A stretch of 9,992 nt of DNA from JAWWPG01 sp038232255 (GCA_038232255.1 JBBSIF010000100.1:1-9992), one strand, 5' to 3'. Numbered from the stretch's first letter, positions 1 to 5,984 are shown. Translations and numbers: made by a program. Notes: generated from the sequence alone by a model not told the origin.

Positions 1-435
1 CTCTTCCAGACCGAGCTCGAGGAGGCCTATCCGCCGATGTCGGTGACACTTCGGCTCGAGGATGACATCGACATCTCCCGCGGTGACATGATCTGTCGCC
101 CCGCGAACGCCCCCACGCCGAGCCAGGACATCGACGCCATGGTGTGCTGGATGTCGAACGCGCCTCTGCGGCCCCGTCAGAAGCTCGCGATCAAGCACAC
201 CACACGCTCGGCGCGGACGTTGATCAAGGACGTGCAGTACCGGCTCGACGTCAACTCGCTGCACCGCGACCTCGAGACCAAGGAGCTGGGTCTCAACGAG
301 ATCGGCCGCGTCCAGCTGCGCACCACGGTCCCACTCTTGTGCGACGCCTACGAGAAGAACCGGACGACGGGGTCGTTCATCCTCATCGACGAGGCGACGG
401 GCGTCACCGTCGGGGCGGGCATGATCAACGCGTGA
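1..435 (+). CDS. cysN: Sulfate adenylyltransferase subunit 1 (CysN), C-terminal part
   Basis: The reading frame is open from the first base, so only the last 144 codons are present; the 5' end lies outside the window. The visible protein is the post-GTPase beta-barrel region of CysN, the GTP-hydrolysing large subunit of ATP sulfurylase, which with CysD makes adenosine 5'-phosphosulfate from sulfate and ATP in cytoplasmic sulfate assimilation. Supporting stretches are DIDISRGDMICRP, the Cys-Trp-Met segment AMVCWM, IKHTTRSARTLIKDVQYRLD and the family C-terminus ending in TGSFILIDEATGVTVGAGMI, which is the elongation-factor-like barrel end of CysN. It ends in a normal TGA at 433-435. A bifunctional CysNC is unlikely because no APS-kinase domain follows. 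cysD would be expected just upstream. Family identity is firm; the rest of the gene cannot be judged. Confidence 0.93.
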   Translation, partial: LFQTELEEAYPPMSVTLRLEDDIDISRGDMICRPANAPTPSQDIDAMVCWMSNAPLRPRQKLAIKHTTRSARTLIKDVQYRLDVNSLHRDLETKELGLNEIGRVQLRTTVPLLCDAYEKNRTTGSFILIDEATGVTVGAGMINA

Positions 436-673
436 CCTGATCTGACCCGCGCTGGCCTCGTGGCGACGCGGCGCGGGATCCGGCAGGTCGCCGGGGTGGT
501 GCGCTGGCGGTACGGCCGACCTGAAGGTTCGACGGATCCTGAGGCTTTGGGGTTGCCGGGACAGCCCGGATACCTCACCATCAGTCCAAAGCCGACCGAT
601 CTCGAGGCCTCAGGGCCGCCGGGGCAGCCCGAATACCTCAGATTCGTCCCGCGCCAACGGCGGGGACAAGACG
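436..673. other. Intergenic gap between convergent cysN and ygfZ
   Basis: This 238-bp stretch lies between two genes that converge, so it should hold termination signals rather than promoters. The only structure I see is the pair of repeats at 531-577 and 594-640, listed separately. A reading frame crosses the gap on the plus strand but runs on antisense into ygfZ and has no recognisable domain, so I do not call a gene here. Confidence 0.6.
531..640. repeat. Two imperfect direct repeats, 63-bp period, each able to fold into a hairpin
   Basis: Copies at 531-577 and 594-640 start with GACSGATC and end with GATACCTC or AATACCTC. Read on the minus strand each starts TGAGGTAT, followed by CGGGCTG, a C-rich centre, and GCCTCA or GCCTCG. 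In copy 1 (minus strand) CCGGG-CTGT-CCCGG forms an inner stem and TGAGG/CCTCA an outer one. In copy 2 GGGCTGC/GCGGCCC forms an inner stem and TGAGG/CCTCG pairs with one G-U, so pairing is retained although the bases differ. Lying between convergent gene ends, they could act as a two-way transcription terminator, or be members of a dispersed intergenic repeat family. There is no U-rich tract. Confidence 0.6.
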
Positions 674-1603
674 TCAGCGGCGAGCGCGGACGTGCAGCCC
701 AACCTCGGGGTCGACGATGGCCTCCTGGGCGGCTGCCACGTCGTCAGCCAACAGCGCGGCGTCGACAGGAACGCTCCGCTTGACCAGCGCGAGGCCGATG
801 GGCCCGAGCTCGAAGTGTCGCGCGGCAGACCCGACGAAGCCCACGTCCCGGCCGTCGAGCGTCACCGTGCTTCGGTGCTCCGGGAGTCGGTCGACCGAGC
901 CGTCCAGGTGCAGCAGCACGAGCCGGCGCGGCGGGCGGCCTAGGGTATGGACGCGGGCCACCGTCTCCTGCCCGCGGTAACACCCCTTGTCCAGGTGCAC
1001 CGCGGTGCCGATCCAGCCCATCTCGTTGGGTATCGACCGGTGGTCGGTGTCGACGCCGAGCCGCGCCTGACCTCGGGCGATCCGCAGCGCCTCGAAGGCC
1101 CACATGCCACCCGGCAGAGCGTTCATCGCCTCGGCGAGCTCGGCACGTCGTACCAGGTCGACCGTCACGGGACCCCGGGCGACCGCCGCCCACTCGTCGC
1201 TCACGTCAGTGACATCGACACGCATCAGGAACCGCATCGAGCTCAGCCACCCGACCAGGCTCGGAGCCTGGCCGGGCTCGACGTCCGCCCAGAAGGCCTC
1301 CCCGTCGTCGTACCCGTGCAGGGCGTGCTCGACGTGGCCCTGCGGCGAGAGGATGAGCGTGTCGATGCGCTGGTACGGCGGCAGCGCCGCCATGTGCTGG
1401 GTGGTCAGCGAGTGCAACCACGCCAGCCGGTCCGGTCCGCCGACCCGCACGACCCCCCGATGGGACAGGTCCACGACGCCGTCACCGGCCAGCAGGACCT
1501 TCTGCTCGCGCAGCGGGTCGCCGTAGTGTGCCGCCACACCCGTGTCCACCCCGTCGGCCGGCACGGCCCCGGGCAGCCCGAGGAAGGGGCTGGGTGGGGT
1601 CAC
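674..1603 (-). CDS. ygfZ: Folate-binding protein YgfZ (IbaG/GcvT-like), Fe-S protein maintenance
   Basis: A 309-aa cytoplasmic protein of the YgfZ/GcvT-like family. YgfZ binds tetrahydrofolate and supports assembly or repair of certain Fe-S proteins. The diagnostic family motif KGCYRGQE is at residues 206-213 with the conserved Cys208, followed by the C-terminal barrel (LGRPPRRLVLLHLDG, then VGFVGSAARH). The N-terminal SPFLGLPGAV...AAHYGDPLREQ segment is typical of actinobacterial members. The frame opens further upstream to GTG 1621, but I prefer GTG 1601-1603, whose bases overlap the fur stop (GTGA, four-base overlap); this also puts the start at the usual distance from the conserved N-terminus. 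GTG 1612 is another option. It is translated from the same message as the Fur gene. Mycobacterial counterpart: Rv0811c, from memory. Confidence 0.92.
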   Translation of the reverse strand: MTPPSPFLGLPGAVPADGVDTGVAAHYGDPLREQKVLLAGDGVVDLSHRGVVRVGGPDRLAWLHSLTTQHMAALPPYQRIDTLILSPQGHVEHALHGYDDGEAFWADVEPGQAPSLVGWLSSMRFLMRVDVTDVSDEWAAVARGPVTVDLVRRAELAEAMNALPGGMWAFEALRIARGQARLGVDTDHRSIPNEMGWIGTAVHLDKGCYRGQETVARVHTLGRPPRRLVLLHLDGSVDRLPEHRSTVTLDGRDVGFVGSAARHFELGPIGLALVKRSVPVDAALLADDVAAAQEAIVDPEVGLHVRARR

Positions 1604-2007
1604 GGCGAGCACCGCTCGCACTCGCCGAAGACCGTCAGGTGGCCGATGTCCGGCACGAACCCGGTGCGGTCTCGCACCGTCCGCACCAGCGACCTCAGCT
1701 CGTCGGAGTCGAGCTCCTTGACCGAGCCACAGGTGTGGCAGACAAGGTGCGCGTGGTCGGCCTCGCCCGCCGGGTGGTAGGTCGGTGCGCCGTGGCTGAG
1801 ATGGGTGTGTGTGACGAGCTCGAGCTCCTCGAGCAGCTCCAACGTCCGGTAGACGGTGGAGACGTTGACCCCCTCCGCCCGTTGCCGCACCCAGGCATGG
1901 ACGTCCTCGGGTGTGGCGTGGCCGAGCTCCTGCACCGCTTCGAGGACCAGCTGGCGCTGTGGCGTCAGCCGGTAGCCCTTGGCTCGCAGACTCTGTGCCA
2001 GCTCCAC
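1600..2007 (-). CDS. Fur-family metal-responsive transcriptional regulator
   Basis: A 135-aa protein of normal Fur-family length. Residues 1-80 form the winged helix, with the recognition region VNVSTVYRTLELLEELELV at about 48-66. The C-terminal dimerisation domain has the structural zinc Cys4 set Cys90/Cys93 (CHTCG) and Cys130/Cys133 (CERC at the very C-terminus), plus a His-rich cluster (His67, 69, 72, 78, 85, 87) suited to the regulatory metal site. This makes a metal-sensing repressor (Fur, Zur or a similar FurB-type protein) more likely than a peroxide sensor, but the metal cannot be decided from sequence alone. The start is GTG 2005-2007. A TAGGCT hexamer ends 6 nt upstream and there is no clear Shine-Dalgarno sequence, suggesting a leaderless message. 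Its stop overlaps the ygfZ start by four bases, so the two genes are probably co-translated. Confidence 0.93.
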   Translation of the reverse strand: MELAQSLRAKGYRLTPQRQLVLEAVQELGHATPEDVHAWVRQRAEGVNVSTVYRTLELLEELELVTHTHLSHGAPTYHPAGEADHAHLVCHTCGSVKELDSDELRSLVRTVRDRTGFVPDIGHLTVFGECERCSP

Positions 2008-2013
2008 ATTGTC

Positions 2014-2019
2014 AGCCTA
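2014..2019 (-). promoter_or_regulatory. Candidate -10 hexamer of the fur-ygfZ unit (leaderless)
   Basis: On the minus strand TAGGCT fits the actinobacterial TANNNT -10 pattern and stops exactly 6 nt before the GTG start, so transcription would begin at or next to the start codon. I see no good -35 and no clear palindromic Fur or Zur box in the 110-bp gap up to the VOC gene. Confidence 0.45.
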
Positions 2020-2117
2020 CGCTGCCGGGTGGCGCCGATCCCGACCTCAGCACGACGAGCACGTGGGCTCGGCGCCGTCGCCCCTACTCCGCCGTCACAG
2101 CCTCGCGGCGCAGTCGC

Positions 2118-2555
2118 CTAGGAGAGACAGAGCTCGTTGCCTTCGGGGTCGGCGATCGTGACCCAGGAGTGCGGGCCTTGGCTGCCCCGGTGCAGGAACC
2201 GGCCGCCGCTGGCCACCAACCGCTCGACCTCCTCCTCGACGTGGTCGCGACCCACCCACACGTCCAGGTGCACCCGGTTCTTCACGGTCTTGGGCTCCGG
2301 CACCCACTGGAAGAGGATTCGCCTGCGAGGCCCCGACTGCGGCTCGTCGACAGGGGAGATGGCCGCGCCGGTCTTCCAGACAAGGGCGCCGCGGTACGTC
2401 GCCGTCTCGGCCTCGTCCGCGAAACCCTTGCTCACCATCTCCGTGATGAAGTCCTCGTCGGTCGCTTCGACCTGCCAGCCGAGCGCCTGCGCCCACCAGT
2501 CCGCGAGCGGGTGCGGCTCGGCGCAGTCGATGACCACCTGGAAGTCGTATGCCAT
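2118..2555 (-). CDS. VOC-superfamily (glyoxalase/bleomycin-resistance-like) protein
   Basis: A 145-aa single-chain vicinal-oxygen-chelate fold protein, closest in style to the Glyoxalase_6-type actinobacterial family. The first beta-alpha unit is MAYDFQVVIDCAEPHPLADWWAQALGWQVE (1-30). The second module carries NRVHLDVWVGRDHVEEEVERL (93-113), and the protein ends with the signature ADPEGNELCLS (135-145), with His96 and Glu141 in the usual metal-ligand positions. The substrate is unknown; such proteins are often annotated only as VOC or glyoxalase-like. Start ATG 2553-2555 is 6 nt after a TACATT -10 hexamer and lacks a Shine-Dalgarno sequence, so it may be leaderless. It lies 110 bp upstream of the co-oriented fur gene, which seems to have its own promoter. 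Confidence 0.88.
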   Translation of the reverse strand: MAYDFQVVIDCAEPHPLADWWAQALGWQVEATDEDFITEMVSKGFADEAETATYRGALVWKTGAAISPVDEPQSGPRRRILFQWVPEPKTVKNRVHLDVWVGRDHVEEEVERLVASGGRFLHRGSQGPHSWVTIADPEGNELCLS

Positions 2556-2561
2556 CCGGAG

Positions 2562-2586
2562 AATGTAGCGGCTCGGACGCTACACT
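2562..2586. promoter_or_regulatory. Symmetric divergent promoter between the VOC gene and the nitrobindin operon
   Basis: AATGTAGCG (2562-2570), a 7-nt spacer and CGCTACACT (2578-2586) form an imperfect inverted repeat with 8 of 9 positions matching. The outer parts are two outward-facing -10 hexamers: TACATT on the minus strand, 6 nt before the VOC ATG, and TACACT on the plus strand, 8 nt before GTG 2595. Both are consistent with leaderless transcripts. The two RNA polymerase sites are so close that they should exclude each other. The symmetry could also serve a dimeric regulator. Confidence 0.5.
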
Positions 2587-2594
2587 CGCTGCCC

Positions 2595-2693
2595 GTGGAA
2601 TCCTTCCTCGTCAGCCTGCTGCTGGTCGTCGCGCTCGTCATCGTCTGGCTGTCCGGTCAGGCCTTCTACCGGCTCTACCGCGGTCGGCGCTGA
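2595..2693 (+). CDS. Small single-pass membrane protein (32 aa), hypothetical
   Basis: GTG at 2595 opens a 32-codon frame ending at TGA 2691-2693. The product starts with an acidic residue (V-E-S-F), has one continuous hydrophobic segment of about 20 residues (LVSLLLVVALVIVWLSG) and ends with a basic, aromatic tail (FYRLYRGRR), the layout expected of a membrane-anchored mini-protein with a cytoplasmic positive C-terminus. A TACACT -10 hexamer lies 8 nt upstream, suggesting leaderless translation. The stop is only 7 nt before the ATG of the nitrobindin-like gene, which has no Shine-Dalgarno sequence of its own, so translational coupling is likely. The frame is open further upstream, but that part is antisense to fur and the VOC gene. 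Function is unknown. Automatic annotation would probably skip it because of its length. Confidence 0.6.
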   Translation: MESFLVSLLLVVALVIVWLSGQAFYRLYRGRR

Positions 2694-2700
2694 GCGGCCG

Positions 2701-3195
2701 ATGCCCTTCGTCATCCCCACCGACCTGCATCCGGACCTCCTTCCCGTCGCATTCCTTCTCGGGCAGTGGCAGGGCAACGGTCACGGCGACTACCCGACGA
2801 TCGAGGCGTTCGAGTTCGGCCAGGAGCTCGGCTTTACCCACGACGGGCGGCCTTTCCTGCACTACTTCAGCAGGACCTGGCTGCTCGACGAGGAGGGCCG
2901 CGAGGTCCGGCCCCTGGCCCTCGAGACGGGCTTCCTGCGCATGCAGCCGAACAACGAGGTCGAGCTGCTGCTCGTCCACCCGACCGGGTTCGCCGAGATC
3001 TACTACGGCTCGGTCGACGGAGCCCGACTCGTGCTCTCGACCGACGCGGTGGTGCGGACCAGCTCGGCGAAGGAGTACGTCGCGGGGCACCGCCTCTACG
3101 GGCTGGTCGAGGGTGACCTGCTGTGGACGTTCGACATGGCGGCTCAGGGGGAACGCCTGCAGCCACACATCTGGGCCCGGCTTCGGCGCGCCTGA
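2701..3195 (+). CDS. Nitrobindin-like FABP-family heme-binding protein
   Basis: A 164-aa beta-barrel protein of the FABP-like/THAP4 heme-binding (nitrobindin) family. The family signature GxWxGxG reads GQWQGNG at 21-27 and is followed by HGDYPTIEAFEFGQEL. The C-terminal segment LQPHIWARLRR holds His156, at the place of the proximal heme ligand known from mycobacterial Rv2717c-type nitrobindins. These proteins bind ferric heme and react with NO or peroxynitrite; here that is inferred from family. In mycobacteria the related Rv0813c lies close to ygfZ, sseC and the rhodanese gene, as here. The ATG at 2701 is 7 nt behind the stop of the 32-aa ORF and lacks a ribosome binding site, so it probably depends on that ORF for translation. 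Confidence 0.9.
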   Translation: MPFVIPTDLHPDLLPVAFLLGQWQGNGHGDYPTIEAFEFGQELGFTHDGRPFLHYFSRTWLLDEEGREVRPLALETGFLRMQPNNEVELLLVHPTGFAEIYYGSVDGARLVLSTDAVVRTSSAKEYVAGHRLYGLVEGDLLWTFDMAAQGERLQPHIWARLRRA

Positions 3196-3201
3196 CCCCT
3201 T

Positions 3202-3245
3202 CCACCATCCGAGACTTCCCGACCCACCATCCGAGACTTCCCGAC
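3202..3245 (-). repeat. Two identical tandem 22-bp repeats (AAGTCTCGGATGGT family)
   Basis: 3202-3223 and 3224-3245 are identical 22-mers, each reading CCACCATCCGAGACTT then CCCGAC on the plus strand. Their minus-strand core AAGTCTCGGATGGT is the same as the core of the seven-unit array at 9526-9679, which has the same 22-bp period. They lie between the nitrobindin stop (3195) and the stop of the convergent BKACE gene. Confidence 0.85.
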
Positions 3246-3270
3246 CCACCTTGAAAGTCTCGGATGGTGG
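3224..3270. terminator. Hairpin made from repeat copies, likely two-way terminator
   Basis: CCACCATCCGAGACTT (3224-3239) is exactly complementary to AAGTCTCGGATGGTGG (3255-3270), giving a perfect 16-bp stem with a 15-nt loop. The second arm is an inverted copy of the tandem 22-bp repeat. The first tandem copy (3202-3217) can pair with the same arm, giving an alternative, longer-looped hairpin. The stem touches the stop codon of the BKACE gene (3271-3273) and lies 28 bp after the nitrobindin stop, the right place for a shared terminator of two convergent units. There is no U-tract, as is common in high-GC actinobacteria. Confidence 0.6.
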
Positions 3271-4113
3271 TCAGCGGGGTTTGACCTGCAGGAGTTCACG
3301 GGCGTCGGCGGTCGACATCGCGGGCCGCTGCGCGAGCTCCGCGAGTCGGGCAGCCCGCTCCACGAGCTCCACGTTGTGGCTCACCGGTACCCCGCGCGCC
3401 AGCGTCAGGGTGTCCTCCATGCCGACCCGGAGGTGGCCGCCCTTGGACAGCGAGGCGAAGGCGACGGCAAGCGACGTACGCCCTATTCCGGTCGCCGACC
3501 AGGACGTCGTCGCCGCTGGCAGCGCCTGGACCGCCGCCACCAACGCGTCCGCCGTACCGGGCATCCCGCCGGGCACGCCCATCACGAGGTCGCAGTGCAC
3601 CCGCTCCCCGAACGGCAGGCCGTACCTGTCGAGAAGCCGGTGCAGGGCGGCCACGTGCCCGAGGTCGAAGAGCTCGAACTCCGGTACGACGTGTCGCTCC
3701 TGGGACAGCTGGTAGAGGTCACAGACGAACGGCCAGGGGTTGAGGAACACGTCGTCCCCGAAGTTGACGGTGCCCATCGTCAAGGAGCAGGAGTCGGGAT
3801 CCGCGTCCAGGACGGTAAGCCGGGTTGGCAGCGGGTCGTGCACCGAGCCGCCCGTGGACAGCTGGACGACGAGTGACGTCTTGGTCCGTACGGCGTCGAC
3901 GGCCTCGGCCAGCCGTGCCGTCTCCAGCGTCGGCAGGTGCTCGTCGTTGCGGATGTGCAGGTGGACCATCGCCGCGCCGGCGGCTTCACATCGGACGGCG
4001 GTCTCCGTCAGCTCTGCGAGTGTGGTGGGCAGCGCCGGGAACGCCTCTTTGGTCGTCTCGGCGCCGGTGGGGGCGACGGTGATCAGGGTTCCCGGCACCA
4101 CGGCTGACGTCAT
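3271..4113 (-). CDS. BKACE-family protein (3-keto-5-aminohexanoate cleavage enzyme-like)
   Basis: A 280-aa TIM-barrel protein of the beta-keto acid cleavage enzyme (BKACE, DUF849) family, which uses zinc to condense a beta-keto acid with acetyl-CoA, giving a CoA ester and acetoacetate; Kce of lysine fermentation is the founding member. The zinc ligands are visible as HLH in AAMVHLHIRNDE (His51, His53) and Glu233 in LRVGMEDTL. The strands LVVQLSTGG (81-89), LTMGTVNFG (111-119), EFELFDLGHV (145-154) and DLVMGVPGGMPG (175-186) are all present. BKACE members act on many substrates, so the true substrate is unknown. The frame opens up to 4200, but the family N-terminus (LITVAPTGAE) fits ATG 4111-4113. 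The start codon lies within a 13-bp perfect palindrome. The gene is monocistronic and ends against a hairpin. Confidence 0.9.
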   Translation of the reverse strand: MTSAVVPGTLITVAPTGAETTKEAFPALPTTLAELTETAVRCEAAGAAMVHLHIRNDEHLPTLETARLAEAVDAVRTKTSLVVQLSTGGSVHDPLPTRLTVLDADPDSCSLTMGTVNFGDDVFLNPWPFVCDLYQLSQERHVVPEFELFDLGHVAALHRLLDRYGLPFGERVHCDLVMGVPGGMPGTADALVAAVQALPAATTSWSATGIGRTSLAVAFASLSKGGHLRVGMEDTLTLARGVPVSHNVELVERAARLAELAQRPAMSTADARELLQVKPR

Positions 4114-4123
4114 AGCAGCTATG
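4111..4123. promoter_or_regulatory. Perfect 13-bp palindrome over the BKACE start codon
   Basis: CATAGC-A-GCTATG has 6-bp arms around one central base and includes the ATG at 4111-4113. It could be a small operator or an mRNA hairpin affecting initiation, or chance. No second copy is seen nearby and no regulator gene adjoins it. Confidence 0.25.
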
Positions 4124-4299
4124 GTGCCAGAACGCACGCCTGCAAGGCCGTCTCGCTTCCCCCCGAAGTGCGTCTTGGTGACCGCTAATCCAATAACCAA
4201 GAATCAGGTGAGCGCCCGCCCCGCTGATTTCGGTTCAACCGACATTGTTGGCACACTTGCTCTGCTGGGCGTCCTTCTTTTTCGGCAGAGAATACACAG

Positions 4300-5478
4300 A
4301 TGAGTGACGACGAAACCACCTACGCGACCACCTCCACCGGCGGCTCCACGGCCGCTGCTGGAGCAGGTGGCGGCGCTGCGAGGACGGCCGGGCCGGCCGC
4401 GTCGACGGCGCCGGCACCGGTCCCCAAGCGCCGGAGCTTCGTCCGCCGGCACCTCGCGCTGACGTCCCTTCTCGTCATCCTGCTGCTCATCGTCGGCACC
4501 GCCGGTGGCTTCGTCTGGTACCTCAACCACCAGCTGGGCAACATCGCGACGTTCCCGGGCGCCGTGACCCCGCGAACGGGACCTGATGGCGCCGTGATTC
4601 CCGACGACGGGCACCCGCTCAACATCCTTGTCCTCGGCTCGGATGCCGGGAACAGCGCGCAGACCGTCTCCGAAGACCTCGCCGACGGCACCTGGACCCG
4701 CGGCGCCCACCGCAGCGACACCATCATCTTGGTCCACCTCCCCGCCAACCGGCAGTCGGCGCAGATCGTGTCGATCCCGCGTGACAGCTGGGTCAAGGTG
4801 CCCACCTATCCAGGTGACATCAACGGATACGCCAAGATCAACGCCGCCTTCTCGTGGGGAGGCCCGGCGCTCGCCGTCCGGACGATCCAGGACCTGACCG
4901 GTTTGCACATCGACCATGTGGCGATGATCGACTGGAACGGCTTCACCAACCTGACCGATGCCCTTGGCGGGGTGCGCGTCTACATCCCGCAGACCTTCAC
5001 CGACGGCTCTCAGCACGTCACCTGGCACCAGGGGTGGCAGACGCTCAACGGCGACACGGCGCTGCAGTACGTCCGCACTCGTCACGGCCTGGTGAACGGG
5101 GACTTCGGACGCATCGAGCGCCAGCAGAACTTCATGCGGGCCATCATGAGCTCGCTGCTGTCTCGCGGCACGTTCACCAACCCCTTGACGCTCAGCCGAG
5201 TCATCGGCACGATCGCCGACTTCGTGCAGGTCGACGACACCTGGAGCACGGGGGAGATCCGCGGCCTCGGGCTGGCCCTGCGCAACCTGCACAGCTCGGC
5301 GGTGCAGTTCACCACGGCGCCCTTCGGGTCCTACGACGACGTCGGCGGCCAGTCGATCGTGCGGCTCGACCCGGCCAAGTCCCAGACGCTGTTCCACGAC
5401 TTCAACCAGGGCAGCCTCAGGCCGTACCTCAAGGACAACCCCGGCAGCGCCTTGCCGAGCGACACCTCCGTCAAGTAG
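4300..5478 (+). CDS. LytR-CpsA-Psr (LCP) family cell-wall glycopolymer ligase
   Basis: A 392-aa LCP protein: a cytoplasmic, low-complexity Thr/Gly/Ala/Pro N-terminus (1-42), a basic patch KRRSFVRR (43-50), one membrane helix (about 52-74) and an extracytoplasmic catalytic domain. LCP enzymes transfer lipid-linked glycopolymers (teichoic acids, arabinogalactan, capsule) to peptidoglycan. Family motifs are NILVLGSDAG (108-117), RSDTIILVHL (138-147), VSIPRDSWV with Arg161-Asp162 (157-165), INAAFSWGG (180-188), LGGVRVYIP (222-230) and RTRHGL...GDFGRIERQQNFM (259-279), which together supply the arginines and aspartates that bind the pyrophosphate. The length suits a single-domain LCP without the LytR_C extension. 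The ATG at 4300 is preceded by only a weak purine stretch (AGAGAA). The 186-bp gap upstream must contain divergent promoters for this gene and the BKACE gene, but I find no convincing -35/-10 pair. The neighbouring mannose-isomerase-type cupin is compatible with glycan metabolism. Confidence 0.93.
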   Translation: MSDDETTYATTSTGGSTAAAGAGGGAARTAGPAASTAPAPVPKRRSFVRRHLALTSLLVILLLIVGTAGGFVWYLNHQLGNIATFPGAVTPRTGPDGAVIPDDGHPLNILVLGSDAGNSAQTVSEDLADGTWTRGAHRSDTIILVHLPANRQSAQIVSIPRDSWVKVPTYPGDINGYAKINAAFSWGGPALAVRTIQDLTGLHIDHVAMIDWNGFTNLTDALGGVRVYIPQTFTDGSQHVTWHQGWQTLNGDTALQYVRTRHGLVNGDFGRIERQQNFMRAIMSSLLSRGTFTNPLTLSRVIGTIADFVQVDDTWSTGEIRGLGLALRNLHSSAVQFTTAPFGSYDDVGGQSIVRLDPAKSQTLFHDFNQGSLRPYLKDNPGSALPSDTSVK

Positions 5479-5548
5479 TCGACGTCGGCGGAGCAGCGAC
5501 CCTGGACGGAAGGTGCGCCGATGGCTCGGCTGATGCCAATCCGACGGC

Positions 5549-5902
5549 TCAGCTGATCTCGCGGTCGTAGTCGTCCTCGAGCCGCTCGATGTCGGCCTCG
5601 TCGAGGTAGCTGCCGGTCTGCACCTCGATGAACAGCAGGTCCGAGCCTCCGTCGTTGCCCGCCCGATGTGCGGTGCCCACGGGGATGTCGACCGTGCTGC
5701 CCGGGTGCATCCGGTGCTCGACGCCGTCGATCGTGGCGACACCCTCACCGTCGACGACGAACCAGTGCTCCGCGCGGGAGCGATGCCGTTGGTAGCTGAG
5801 CCGCTGGTCCGGACGCACACAGATCCGCTTGACCAGGAACCCCTCTCCCTCGTCGAAGGTCTGGTAGTACCCCCACGGTCGCTCGTTCCGCTCGCTGGCC
5901 AC
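5549..5902 (-). CDS. Stand-alone cupin, mannose-6-phosphate isomerase type II C-terminal domain family
   Basis: A small, about 117-aa cupin matching the C-terminal isomerase domain of bifunctional ManC/PMI type II enzymes but lacking the nucleotidyltransferase part. Visible are the entry RNERPWGYYQTFDEGEGF (5-22), VKRICVRPDQRLSYQRH (24-40), the metal-binding RHRSRAEHW with His40 and His46, GSTVDIPVGTAHRAGN with His79, and the family end FIEVQTGSYLDEADIERLEDDY (91-112). The probable role is mannose-6-phosphate/fructose-6-phosphate interconversion, or a related sugar-binding or epimerising cupin. I choose GTG 5900-5902 because GAAGG lies 5 nt upstream and the domain starts at once; TTG 5923 is an alternative. 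The frame continues to 6268 only as antisense to the DUF1416 gene. It converges on the LCP gene with a 70-bp gap in which I see no clear terminator. Confidence 0.85.
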   Translation of the reverse strand: MASERNERPWGYYQTFDEGEGFLVKRICVRPDQRLSYQRHRSRAEHWFVVDGEGVATIDGVEHRMHPGSTVDIPVGTAHRAGNDGGSDLLFIEVQTGSYLDEADIERLEDDYDREIS

Positions 5903-5962
5903 GGTCCCCTTCGTCGCAGTCAAGCCCCCTCTTCGGGAGCGCGGGCCGGTCAGGACGCGGCA

Positions 5963-5968
5963 AGTGTA
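5963..5968 (-). promoter_or_regulatory. Possible -10 hexamer of the cupin gene
   Basis: TACACT on the minus strand fits TANNNT and would give a leader of about 50 nt before GTG 5902. No -35 is evident. The hexamer is the same as the plus-strand one at 2581-2586. Confidence 0.3.
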
Positions 5969-5984
5969 GTTCCGGCGCGGTGCA

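Noticed and set aside
460..783. Plus-strand frame across the cysN-ygfZ gap in which the 63-bp repeats read as a 21-residue repeat with PGQPxYL
   Set aside because: It runs antisense into ygfZ, has no known domain, and differences between the copies are mostly not synonymous; the period being a multiple of three is probably chance.
1911..2594. Long plus-strand frame leading into the 32-aa ORF
   Set aside because: The upstream part is antisense to fur and the VOC gene; only the last 32 codons, after a -10 hexamer, look like a real product.
4114..4200. Upstream extension of the BKACE gene by 29 codons
   Set aside because: The conserved N-terminus (LITVAPTGAE) follows ATG 4113 directly, and the extension has no family similarity.
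4204..5820. Long 538-codon minus-strand frame
   Set aside because: It is antisense to the well-supported LCP gene and the end of the cupin gene; low-complexity Arg/Gly/Val-rich translation typical of high-GC shadow frames.
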